Shown here: piece after piece, positions 11,640 through 20,583 of the stretch
How positions within the stretch are numbered: position 1 is the first letter of the stretch
Layout of the letters: the number at the start of each line of letters is the position of its first letter
Source of the DNA: Drechmeria coniospora
Lineage: Eukaryota > Ascomycota > Sordariomycetes > Hypocreales > Ophiocordycipitaceae
Assembly: GCF_001625195.1 (NCBI RefSeq)
Contig: NC_054390.1
Span: 7,165,222 to 7,229,221, forward strand
Direction: 5' to 3'
Length of the DNA: 64,000 nt
Made by a program: the position numbers and the translations under genes
The notes under the pieces: generated by a model
What the model was told of the DNA's origin: nothing
The model's input: only the letters and a program-made list of their open reading frames with translations
The model's database searches: none

Positions 11640-12094
11640 ACTAGAGGCCTTGTTTGTCTCTAAGATGCCATCCATTCTATTATCCAATATTGTACGCGAT
11701 ATCCCATCCAGTACAAACCATTCTACTACTTTCCCAAAGTCTCCCGAATTCTCACCATTCTTGCCTGCCTATTCTAACCTCAGAAAGCTGAACTCGAAGC
11801 TTCCGGAACTGGTTACTACTATAATTACGCAACGACCTGCTAAGAAGCAAGAAAGAGTATGAAGCAAATAGGCACTGCAAGCATACTATTTCTGACATTC
11901 GCGATCTTCAACATGTTTTTGGTGTTTTCGCCCAATTTGTTGGCCAGGAAATAAGTATTTTGGCTAAGGACGCGGACTTTGCATCACACAAGGAGGAGGT
12001 TGTTGATATCCTGCAGGTTGCTCTGCTGGAGTTTGAAGGCAATTGCATCGACGACCCATCGCCTGTACAGAAGCGGAGGAACCCTACTCCGTAG
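11640..12094 (+). pseudogene. degenerate small secreted protein paralogue (copy B)
   Basis: The 5' flank (11660-11750) matches that of copy A and of 17790 on the other strand. The signal peptide and first third of the protein are missing: the flank runs almost directly into LRKLNSKLPELVTTI. A frameshift near 11860 is followed by an open C-terminal part, ANRHCKHTISDIRDLQHVFG, then EEVVDILQVALLEFEGNCIDDP, ending at TAG 12092-12094. The two family cysteines (..HCK.. and ..GNCIDD) are both present. Several differences from copy F are C-to-T or G-to-A, so repeat-induced mutation is possible but unproved. Confidence 0.75.
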
Positions 12095-12214
12095 ATAGCG
12101 TAATACCTACCGGCCGCCTGCTCGCTTAGTCGGCGCTGCTAGGAGAAATAAGTAGAACTAGATGCAGATGCTAGATCAGTTGGGGTAACGTTTTTACATG
12201 TTGACGGCCGCGTA

Positions 12215-12450
12215 GGCCTTTTCCCGTGGCTCCCCTGCCATCTCAAAAGAATGCTCGGTACTTTTATTAATACTTGCAGGAGTCATAATGCTTGTGCGTT
12301 CGTGGACCATACTGGCCAAATCGACGACGGTACTGTTCGGATCCGTTGCTTCGCAGCAGGTGCTCAGCAGTGTACAGCAACAGTACTTGATGCTCTGACG
12401 AGCATGGAGTATTGCTGGCAATTGCACTGGCTTACTCGCGCACCTGACTT
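12215..12450 (+). repeat. dispersed repeat A, copy 2
   Basis: Shares GCTTGTGCGTTCGTGGACC, TGGCCAAATCGACGACGGTA, GTTCGGATCCGTTGCTTCGC and GCTTACTCGCGCACC with 11140-11345. It is preceded by the short motif GACGGCCGCGTAGGCC..TTTTCCCGT (from 12203), which recurs at 16830 and 21783. Confidence 0.75.
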
Positions 12451-12737
12451 CCGCCTTCGTCTCGGGCCGGACCGTGGCGCACTTCACCCGCCGCTCTCCG
12501 TCCCCTCCCGCTCGGCACCGGCCCGGTCGCATGCTGGATCGATGGCCAGGCTTCCGGTGCACGCTGGTCGGTGCCTGAGCTGGACGGCTGTCTGCCCGCC
12601 TAGACAATCCGCGACAATATGCCACGGCGTGCAGAGTGCCCTAGACATCGAGATCACGTGGAGGGTCGCGGACGGCAAGATGGAAGTAGACTGGCCGGTG
12701 GGACAAGCAAGTGCGCCAGAAGAGTGCCGTCCCGGAG

Positions 12738-12830
12738 TGCGAGCAGAGTCCAGTGATTGTGGCTGGTTGACCGTTCTGCGCGTGTGCCCGCCACTGTGAC
12801 GTTGCTGCCCGTTACGTCGATGCCCCCTGA
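12738..12830 (+). repeat. dispersed repeat B, copy 2
   Basis: Matches 9866-9950 (GCGAGCAGAGTCCAGT, GGCTGGTTGACCGTTCT, CGCCACTG..ACGTTGCTGCC). Confidence 0.75.
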
Positions 12831-13346
12831 GACCTACTGTACTTGCACCCGCTCTGTACTACCCTACCTACCTAATGATTAGTAGGTAGGTAGGCGCCTG
12901 GGTGTGCTGTATTATTACTTGTACTGTAAGTGTACTCCGTACCAAGTAATACCTGCAAGTACGTGTACGGCGTACACCCTAGGGAGGGTCAAACGTCTGT
13001 CAAAAGCCCACTAACTGATACCTTCAACATACCAAACTGTAATATAAAACACTTCTAGCACAACCAAGTCCATTGCAACAGGCAAGGTACCTAGATAACT
13101 GGATTTCTAAGAAATACAGTATCAATATTTTATATGCCACCCCTTGGCATCCTTGCAGGCTCGCATTTGGCGAGGTATTGAATCAACTGGTACTGTAATC
13201 CGAGCCTAGGGAATCTGCCTTTGCCTTTCGCAAGTGTTGCGGAGTCACTAGGCAGCTGCTCTAGGAATCTCAATGAAGTTTATTAAAAGACTTGAAGGGG
13301 GAAAGGACTGCTTGTCCGTTTGGGCTTCCTTTTCTGTGTGTGCCCT
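12831..13346. other. intergenic
   Basis: Microrepeat-rich (CTACCTACC near 12860) and then AT-rich. The AT-rich part next to the transposase relic may belong to the same dead element, but I found no terminal inverted repeat. Confidence 0.35.
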
Positions 13347-13720
13347 TTAGGTTTTTTTGTTGTCCCCCTCGTCTTCTGTCATCCAGTCGGGCGTAGCCCG
13401 ATATGGTAACAGCAAGTATCCTGCTTCGATATCTGGCTTGTTTTTGTGTAAATTCGAGAGCTGAGGGAACTTTTTTTTTTCAAGCCTGCTTTTTAAAGCA
13501 TTCCAAACGCACTCAAACGCACTCAATCGGGTTGAGATCCGTGCTATGACTTGGCCAATCGATCCAGGGAATACCATGCTGCAGTAGGAAGTCTGTTGTA
13601 ACGCTTGGACATAGATTGTAGCATTATTTCGCTGAAATAATCTCATACTATCAAAGGCTGGAAGAAGACCTTCCTGAAAAGCCCGAGTATAGCTTCGTGC
13701 ATTAAATGCACTGTAGGCGT
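13347..13720 (-). mobile_element. Tc1/mariner-type DDE transposase relic
   Basis: Read on the minus strand, a decayed transposase C-terminal half is visible: a motif resembling the catalytic D-N-A segment (FQRNNATIYVQAL), then in a shifted frame HGIPWIDWPSHSTDLNPIE, then CVWNALKSRLEKK. This order (second catalytic Asp region, DWP.hS.DLNPIE, VW..LK) is diagnostic of the Tc1/mariner superfamily. An 11-bp tandem duplication (AAACGCACTC twice, about 13506-13528) and other frameshifts break it. Poly-T/A runs occur inside. No intact element and no clear inverted repeats are seen. Confidence 0.8.
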
Positions 13721-13723
13721 ATG

Positions 13724-13795
13724 AGTAATTTCAGGACCTCGTCCCATAAACAGCTACCCGAGTCTACTGTAGGCACCAGCGGGACGGCGTGTGCT
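13724..13795 (+). repeat. dispersed repeat C, copy 1
   Basis: Segment AGTAATTTCAGGACCTCGTC..CAACAGCTACCCGAGTCTAC, continuing GTAGGCACCAGCGG. It matches 15136-15205 closely, and its core (CCTCGTCCC.CAACAGCCACCCGA) recurs at 16638 and 17452. Confidence 0.65.
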
Positions 13796-13939
13796 GATAC
13801 CTTGTACGTCTAATTGCTTATGCCTGGTACCCTTATGTTACATACTACAGTACATGCACTTATGTGTACGGCATTGTGTGCAAGTAGGTACGCGGCGTAA
13901 CACTTGCTTGAGGACTTATTTGCATATGTGTACTTGTTC

Positions 13940-14320
13940 GACAGCACCACAGTTACAGGCACTCCAAGTATACCTTCTCCGGCCTCCGTAGGTACAGTGC
14001 AGATAACACGGTGCGAGACCTTTGTTGGGTACATGGCATCTATGTACATAACTTTGACAGTCCATGTAACTTATACCGTACATGTCATGCTTGTAGCTGG
14101 GTCCCCGATTGACCGAGGACTACATACATTTGCAAGGCGTACTAAATATGTGTATAGCATGGATTTAGGAAGCGAGCCCAAACTTGAAGGATAAAATTGA
14201 CTACAAAATGCCTCGTACGGCTTTGTCTATTATATTACTGCCTCGAAGCCCTGGCGTAATGCTAACACGCAGTTGTCTAGGCACTAACTGAACTAGCCAG
14301 TTGTAGTATCGTTCCTGAGC
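13940..14320 (+). repeat. duplicated block, copy 2 (pairs with 9945-10330)
   Basis: More AT-rich counterpart of 9945-10330 with the same order of landmarks. It ends about 60 bp before the 3' end of the small secreted protein gene on the minus strand. Confidence 0.75.
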
Positions 14321-14377
14321 TTTACTAATCGATTCGCCCTCTTTCCCACCAGGCGATTTATGAGCCAGGACTAGTGG

Positions 14378-14602
14378 CTACTTCAAGGGTGTCGCAATTG
14401 GGGATGGTGGTTGCGGCATGATGCTTGAGTACGGGGCGCGATGAGGCATCGAGTAAATATTATGATTCGGCTCGGGCTCATCGATGTAGGCTTCGGACGA
14501 GAGTAAATCATCCAAGTCATCCTGCTGGGCTTGTCGGCTGCCAATAACACTAGCAGAAGCCATGGCGGCAAAAAGAATGGCAGCGGCGTTGGAAAACTTC
14601 AT
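14378..14602 (-). CDS. small secreted protein, 74 aa, unrelated body
   Basis: Start MKFSNAAAILFAAMASASV at 14602 gives a clear signal peptide, with a likely cut after ASA or near GSRQ. The mature part is about 55 residues, acidic first (QQDDLDDLLSSEAYIDEPEP) and Pro-rich at the end. It has no cysteine and no domain I recognise. A TATA-like TATATAAAAACC lies about 115 bp upstream (near 14715-14726), which supports transcription. The MKxSNA.. signal peptide resembles that of the neighbouring secreted family, but the FY.P and cysteine blocks are absent. It could be a separate gene or a family member whose body was replaced. There is no intron. Confidence 0.6.
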   Translation of the reverse strand: MKFSNAAAILFAAMASASVIGSRQAQQDDLDDLLSSEAYIDEPEPNHNIYSMPHRAPYSSIMPQPPSPIATPLK

Positions 14603-14729
14603 GATGGAAGATGGTAGTTTAGAAGCGAGGGCGTTGGGGTAGTAATTGGTTGTGTATATCCGGTAAGATGATTGTTGCAAGAATATCGTCCAAGGTACAA
14701 GGGGTTATTGGGGTTTTTATATATCCATC

Positions 14730-17325
14730 TGCCGTAGACAGCGGATAACCCAAGTCCAAGTAGTAGGCGTGAGTACCTGGCACCACACGCGAAAGCGCTT
14801 GAAGACTGATACTCCGTACATGTACGGAGTAACGGCGTACGGACTACGGACTACTCAGCACTGAGGTAATAACGATTCAGCTTGAGCAGTGCTAGTGCCA
14901 CCTCAATTAATTGAATTGACACTTTGCCACCCCACTTTTGCATATTGAGTGCCCCTTATATTAGTCAGTCGCACGTATACTGCCTCGCAGAATATTACAG
15001 CATCGCCATGCCGGCCTTGCTCCTATCATGGCCCAACAGTGACAAACCGATCGAGACGCGCACATGAAAGTGAATCGACGCTTGCGCAGGTCGGTGGACT
15101 ACAAAGGTAGGTGTTCTCGCCTCAGCGTAAGTACCAAGTAATTTCAAACCCTCCTCCCCACAAACCGAGAGCCGGGTCTACCGTAGGCACCAGCGGTGTG
15201 GTGTGCCGTACGGTGCTTCAAGTCCCTTACCCTGTAAGAGTACTTGTTCAGTTGGGGGGCAAAGAGTATTACTTGCACCACCTTAGGTACCATATTCCTG
15301 GTCCAATCTATAACGGAGTAATCCAATATAAAATGGTACCTGAAGGGGGGCAAATACTTTTTTGCCACAAACTGTACGTGGCAGCGTCAGCATGCCCGTA
15401 CCTAGGTAGGTACCTACCTGCACCAACCTACCCTTATACTCCGTACTACTTAATTCCGTGCAGTCGTGATGTGAGCGTCAGACTACTATCGAGTGCCACT
15501 CGAGAATACTAGGTAACAAGCACTTGCACTTGCCCTTGGGTGTACGGAGTACAATGCATGTATTTGCTCGACGGTTTCTCATTTACAGGCGCCCCCCGCG
15601 ATGGACCGGCGATGAGAAGAGGTGCGGCGGAATCCTTGCGTCACATACATCCCGCCGACCCGCACAAGCTCTGATGAAACGGTGAACCGGGACAATGGTG
15701 AAAACCTTGCGCAACTCAGGGAGCGAATCGTAGTGCCGGCACAGGGCTTGGTTCCAGACGATGAGGAACCCCGGATTCCTGAACGGCGACGCGCCATTGA
15801 TGTTGCGTCGAATCGGCTGGCCGTCTCGTCGTCAGGGGCCAATCTCGGATAGCCTCCGCGGAGGCGGCGTTGCTGGTGGAGAGGTCGCCACGAAGCAAGC
15901 CTGGCCCCGGATTTCTACGTGGCGACGCACGCCACTCCATCGATTCGGCTCGCCGCCTCGTCGTCTCGATCGGTTTGCCGGGTGTGCGCCGCAGACGGTG
16001 CTGCGTGGAAAATACGGCAGGCTTCCCGCGAGGCTGCCGAGATGGCGGCAGTGCATGCGTGCCTGTGCGAGTGCCCGCACGCGCTGCGGGTGTACTGTGC
16101 AGCGTACGTCTGCTGCCACCGTGCGAGTGTGGTCCGTGCCGTCGCGCATGCGCTGCAACGAAGCGCCCATGGCATGCTCGCTCGGCACATGCACTCGTGG
16201 TTTGCCGGTACGCTGGTGTGCTATGGAGCAATCGACGAGGGGCCGCGACGTGCATCAAGCCGTGGATTTTTCTCGCCGAGCACTATTACCGTGATAATTG
16301 CAATGCTGGCGAGCACCTGTGCAGTGACAGACAACAGCACCTAATAGTACTTGCATGTACGAAGAGTGCACGTGGCGTAAATACTTGCCGCTGGACGAAG
16401 TGGTTCTAAGTGCTCGTACATACAAGGCCGGCACGAGTGCGGATACTTGTGCATGGCAGTATTTGCACCTACGGAGAGTACTGCTTAGTGTATTAATTAT
16501 CCCCAAATACACGGTACATCGCGCCCATGCTTTAGTACACTTGCAAGTGGGCGCAAGTCAGGTGTGCAAGCAAGTAAGTAATAATCAATAATGCATACCA
16601 GTAAGTACTTGATCACTACAATTTGGTGCGCTTTTCCAGTCCTCGTCCCCGCAACAGCCACCCGAGCCCAGGTACTCATCACCAGCATGGCACGTGCAAG
16701 TAGTGTGTGCAAGTACAAGTAAGTACATACTTGCGCCACTGCAAGTTGAACTGGCTACTGCTATTCATAAGGCCATGCTAGGAAAGATGCTGGACGAGTT
16801 GGGGTGCCGTTTTTAGATGGTTAATTGACGACCGTGTTGGCTTTTTCCCGTTCGCTCCGTATGTCATGCCGTTGCGTCCTTGCGCAACAAGAATCATGCC
16901 GCCGCCATCATCCATCGTTCCACCGCAGGCACTCGCCCACTCGCCGCTCCGTACGAGTTGGTATTAATACCTGCTCGAACGTGGAGTGCCCGCGCCCTTC
17001 CATGCAGTCGCCAAAATGGCTGCCGACATTCAGAGCGCCCTGGTGGAGAGCGAGCACAAGCACAAGGATGCGGCGCGGCACAAGTATGCGGCACAAGTAT
17101 GCGGCACAAGTATGCGGTACAAGTATGTATGTGTTTGCAGTGAGCTGGGGCAAATACCACTAGGTATCCATTTAGTATCTGCCTACTTGAAAAAAGGCGA
17201 GGAATTTTGGTACTGTTATGATGGATACACGCAACTTATCAAATCTACTTCAAGGTCAAGTACTTAATTAAGTACCTATATAGTCGTCAGCGCATGCGGA
17301 GTACTGCATATTATTACTTGTGCAT
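14730..17325. other. gene-poor, repeat-rich intergenic DNA
   Basis: No supported gene. The DNA contains an inverted TACTCCGTA-n-TACGGAGTA pair (14812-14835), a second copy of repeat C (15136-15205), a GC-rich stretch at 15600-16300 with internal imperfect duplications around GGATTTCTACGTGGCGACGC, and the short GACCGTGTTGGCTTTTTCCCGT motif (16826). GC-rich frames at 15700-16400 look open on both strands and have no recognisable product. Confidence 0.4.
16500..16690 (+). repeat. local duplication, copy 1 (pairs with 17325-17490)
   Basis: Shared order: CGCCCATGCTT.AGTACAC, TTGCAAGTGGGNGCAAGT, AAGTAAGTAAT, GCGC..TTTCCAGTCCTCGTC, CCCGCAACAGCCACYCGA. The repeat C core lies at its 3' end. Confidence 0.75.
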
Positions 17326-17490
17326 GCAAGTACTCGGTACATGACGCCCATGCTTAAGTACACTTGCAAGTGGGTGCAAGTACGGTGTACAAGTAAGTAA
17401 TGCACAAGTACGGAGTACTCCGTACTTACTACAAAAGTTGCTGCGCCTTTCCAGTCCTCGTCCCCGCAACAGCCACTCGACCCCATATAT
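17325..17490 (+). repeat. local duplication, copy 2 (pairs with 16500-16690)
   Basis: Second copy of the block described at 16500. It contains a TACGGAGTACTCCGTA inverted pair at about 17408-17424 that the first copy lacks. Confidence 0.75.
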
Positions 17491-17654
17491 CAGCAGTAAT
17501 ATGGCACGTGCAAGTACGGCACGTGCAAGTACGGTACGTGCTTGTGCGGAACTTCAAGCATCTTAACCTGTACGAGTAAAGAGAATGCACATGTACTTCT
17601 GGTGCTGGCTGCCGAGGCAAGGGTGGCGAAGAGGACGGCGTTGGAAAGCTTCAT
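17490..17654 (-). CDS. 54-aa chimeric ORF: secreted-family signal peptide joined to HVPYL repeats
   Basis: Starts with MKLSNAVLFATLASAAS, almost identical to the signal peptide of the secreted family (compare copy A). After about 20 residues the family body is absent. The frame runs instead through intergenic repeat DNA, giving KHVPYLHVPYLHVPYYC from a 15-bp repeat (TACGGCACGTGCAAG type), then TGA. The flank upstream (17655-17800) matches the 5' flanks of copies A and B, including TATCCAGTATAAGCCATTC. It is most simply a truncated pseudogene. It could still express a short secreted peptide with two cysteines. Confidence 0.4.
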   Translation of the reverse strand: MKLSNAVLFATLASAASTRSTCAFSLLVQVKMLEVPHKHVPYLHVPYLHVPYYC

Positions 17655-17800
17655 GGCGAAGGTAAGAAATGTAAGAATTTGGGAGACTGGAGCAAGGAAT
17701 AAAGGAATGGCTTATACTGGATAGGATGTTGTTTGCAATCTTAGATAGCAGTATGGATAGCATGTTGGAATCGGACAAGCCATCTACAAGCATACACTAG
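17655..17800 (-). promoter_or_regulatory. shared 5' flank of secreted-family copies A, B and 17654
   Basis: On the minus strand: ATGCTATCC, then AACATCCTATCCAGTATAAGCC, then TCTCCCAAATTCTTACAT before the ATG. The same series precedes copy A (10380-10488) and copy B (11660-11760). TATAAG may serve as a TATA box; it is damaged in the two dead copies. Confidence 0.5.
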
Positions 17801-17934
17801 TATTTACTCTAGCCGTTGGAGCCATATCCAGCAGGAGACTCGATATGCCTATACCGAGTGTAAATGTCTGCTACTTAAGTGCAGTACGTTGTAACTACTC
17901 GTTAGCGCAATAAGTAATGTACAGTTGGGGGCCT

Positions 17935-18015
17935 ATAGTTGCGGTGCTGCGACGCAATGGATCCAACCATACCGTCGGCGGATTGGCCAGCAACGGTTCA
18001 CGAGTGTACTTACTT
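17935..18015 (-). repeat. dispersed repeat A, partial copy
   Basis: The minus strand reads TTGCTGGCCAATCCGCCGACGGTATGGTTGGATCC, matching the middle of 11140-11230. Confidence 0.6.
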
Positions 18016-18594
18016 ACTGTACTTGTACGAGTCGGGTATTTCTTTCATGTAATTAATAATACCAAACTCCTTGATGATCTATCAACTCTCAAGGTTGGTC
18101 GTCTGCGCACACAGAGCACTGCATATTATTACTTGCGCATGTACTTACGTACTCCGTACTTGTGCTGCGTACAGTACAGTACTTGCGGTGTACAGCTAAT
18201 ACAGCACTTGTACTTGCTAGGCAATCATGACAAGTGCAGTATCCGTAATGCAAGTAATTACCTACTTGCGGAGTAGTAATCACTCTACGGTACATACGGT
18301 ACAGTATACGTTCGGGAATTACAGAGCACTGCGCCCCTTGAGACTGTCCCGCCAATACTGCACAGGCGCCTGTAAGTACCGCCTTGGAGGCGAGCGGCCA
18401 CTGCTGCGCCCGAGTTCCAGCTCCCGGCCCGCACCAACCGGCCCTGGCCCTGGCTGGACCGTAGCCCACAGCGCCACACCAGCAAGGCTACCACAGTGCC
18501 ACGGTTGTCGGTCCTTCGGCTGCCCTAAGATTAGTGCCCAGGTGAGTAAGTGTGCATGCACCCACTGCTCGCTGTTTGGGACGCTGCAAGTGCT

Positions 18595-18850
18595 TGCAAG
18601 TCCCTGGATGTGCCAAGCAGGTGCGCGAGTAAGCAATTGCACCCATACTCGTGGGTGCAGCTGCGATGCAACGGATCCGACCATACATAAGTACTCCGTA
18701 CGGTCATCGAATTGGCCAGCAAGGCCCACGAGCGCACAAGTATTATGACTCTTAGAAGGGAGTATTCCATTGAGAAGGCGGGGGATCCCCTCGACAGCCT
18801 GCACCAACGAATCAAGCATGGCCAGATGTGTGGGAAATAGGTACGTGCCA
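18595..18850 (-). repeat. dispersed repeat A, copy 3 (inverted)
   Basis: The minus strand carries the same order as 11035-11345: GATTCGTTGGTGCAGGCTGTCGAG, then CTTGTGCGCTCGTGGGCC, GGTCGGATCCGTTGCATCGC and TTGCTTACTCGCGCAC. Confidence 0.75.
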
Positions 18851-19059
18851 GGGTGTCCATCGGCAACAAATATTCATCGGGAAGAACACTATTAATAATA
18901 ATACTCCATAATTAATTGACTGCTTTTTCAATTCTTTAGTGCCGCATCCAGAGCGGATCCCCTACCCTAATTACCATCTATCGCAACAGAATCCCATCTG
19001 CAGATGCGCAGTACGTTAACGAGGAACTCGTTGCAGGTACTCCGTCCTGTACGCGCAGT

Positions 19060-19347
19060 ACGCTGACTCGTGCCGCGACGGCGCCGCAGTCGGCAGGCAC
19101 CGATCCTGCCTCGTGCAGGGAGGAATCCCTAGGGCTTCTGGACGTCAGGAGTACGGCAAAGTCTTGTTCCGACAGCACGAACATGCTTTAAATACAAGCT
19201 GCATTCGCATCCGAGATGCCACAATACCATGAAAACCGTTCCCATTCCCTTCCTAGATTCGCATCACTGCCCCCCTTTCCCTAACATCGTTCTCCTCCAT
19301 TCCTTCATTCGTACCGGATTCCTTTACTCGTACCGGATTCCTTCATC
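19060..19347 (+). promoter_or_regulatory. conserved promoter and leader of secreted protein gene E
   Basis: About 250 bp that aligns with 22580-22815. Shared elements include CTCGTGC.GGGAGGAAT, GACGTC.GGAG.ACGGCAAAG, GACAGCACGA.CATGC, a TATA-like TTTAAATA (near 19187; TGTATAAAG in the other gene), a CT-rich leader with CTGCCCCCCTTTCCC, and CCGGATTCCTTCATC immediately before ATG. Here CGTACCGGATTCCTT is present twice. Confidence 0.65.
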
Positions 19348-19911
19348 ATGAAGCTTACCAACGCTCTCCTCTCGGCTACTATCGCCTCGGCTACTCTCGC
19401 CTCGGCCAGGTTTATCAACGGTACAAGCTCCTTCGACGTACAGCTGAAGGACAAATTCTACAAACCGGCGGCGGAATTTTTTTGGGACGTTGTTAACCAC
19501 AAGAACGCGCAACTTTCCGATAGTACACATACATGGATTATGGCTCTGACAACCGACGTACAGCCGTACATACAAACCATGGCCAACAAGGCCGAGTTCC
19601 TGCCTTATCTCGCCCAACTGAACTCCAAGTTTCCGGACCTCGTCGATAACGTTCGAGTTGCTGTTGCCAATAGCAAGCCGTGGGTTCAGGATCAACAGCG
19701 ATGCAGAGATGCCAGAACGGCAGTCGGCGATCTTCGAACCGCGTTGACACACTTTGCAAAATTCATTGCCCTGAGCCTAACGTCAAGCGGCTGGGTGGCC
19801 GACCGGAGCGCCGACGTTGTGTCGAAGGAGCACGATGTCGATGTAATCCTGGCCAGGCTTACGCAGGAGTTCAAGGAAGGCAGCTGCATCGATCGCGTAG
19901 CCCGCAATTAA
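19348..19911 (+). CDS. small secreted protein of two-cysteine helical family (paralogue E)
   Basis: Predicted secreted protein of 187 residues with no intron. The signal peptide is MKLTNALLSATIASATLASA, with cleavage likely after ASA. The mature protein looks all-helical. Family landmarks in order are FDVQLKDKFYKP, LAQLNSKFPDLVD, KPWVQDQQRCRDARTAVGDL, VSKEHDVDVILARLTQEFK and GSCIDRVAR. There are only two cysteines (about residues 118 and 180), so at most one disulfide. There is one N-glycosylation sequon, NGT, near residue 25. It is about 65% identical by eye to paralogue G, and the promoter is also conserved. I do not recognise the family; it has no visible enzyme motif. HsbA-like or other helical secreted families are possible comparisons. 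Confidence 0.82.
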   Translation: MKLTNALLSATIASATLASARFINGTSSFDVQLKDKFYKPAAEFFWDVVNHKNAQLSDSTHTWIMALTTDVQPYIQTMANKAEFLPYLAQLNSKFPDLVDNVRVAVANSKPWVQDQQRCRDARTAVGDLRTALTHFAKFIALSLTSSGWVADRSADVVSKEHDVDVILARLTQEFKEGSCIDRVARN

Positions 19912-20583
19912 GGAGAGGCCCGAGGAGCGCAGGCATACATTGCCGCTCGCCCGAGCGCCCGCCCACTGGGTGCCTTCCCCGCCTTCGCCCTAGTCTGGGA
20001 CGATAATAATACTTGGGGGGGGGGGGGGGAGAGGTTGGGCTGGTGGGGTTGTATTAATATTCTGCACAGTACGGAGTAGGGGGGTTTCCTACAGGGAATA
20101 GATACTTACTGTTCTTCCTTTGTTCCACCCCCCAAGTTCGCTGTACCGATATATCTGATGTGCTGTAGGTGCAGATGCGTATACTTACTTATGCAGCGCA
20201 GATGCTGCACTTGTGCCTGTAGCGTCGGCACTGCATATTTATCGTATCATTAATACTGCATCGACAGAGAATGTGCGGCTGACCTGTGCTGCGGCGACGG
20301 CGAGGGGCTGAGGAAGTCCCGGCTTCGATGGCGCGCCTACTGGGCCCCTGCACTCCGCATTGCGGCGAGAATCGATGGCTAGATGTCGCACGCGTAGGGG
20401 TAACGTTCTCGGAGGGTGGATCGACCGTCACGCTTCCTTGGTTCCGTCACCTTGGTCAGTCACACCAACATGTCTGCATAGGCACCCGGTGCCGATGGTG
20501 TGTGCACCTAGGGGTGCATGCTGTCGCGGAAACACTGCAGCGTGCGGCGCGGCATGTCGGAAAGGGCGAATGCATCCATCGAC
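19912..20583. other. intergenic 3' of gene E
   Basis: 3' UTR region of gene E with a poly-G run at about 20014-20028. No gene is supported. A short GC-rich open stretch at 20285-20580 has no recognisable product. Confidence 0.4.

Noticed and set aside
10489..12094. Copies A and B as spliced functional genes
   Set aside because: Copy A lacks the ATG and stops early; copy B lacks the signal peptide; no intron with acceptable signals repairs either.
15600..16410. Overlapping GC-rich frames of 120-180 codons on both strands
   Set aside because: All frames are open because of base composition; sequences are Arg/Cys-rich without any conserved block.
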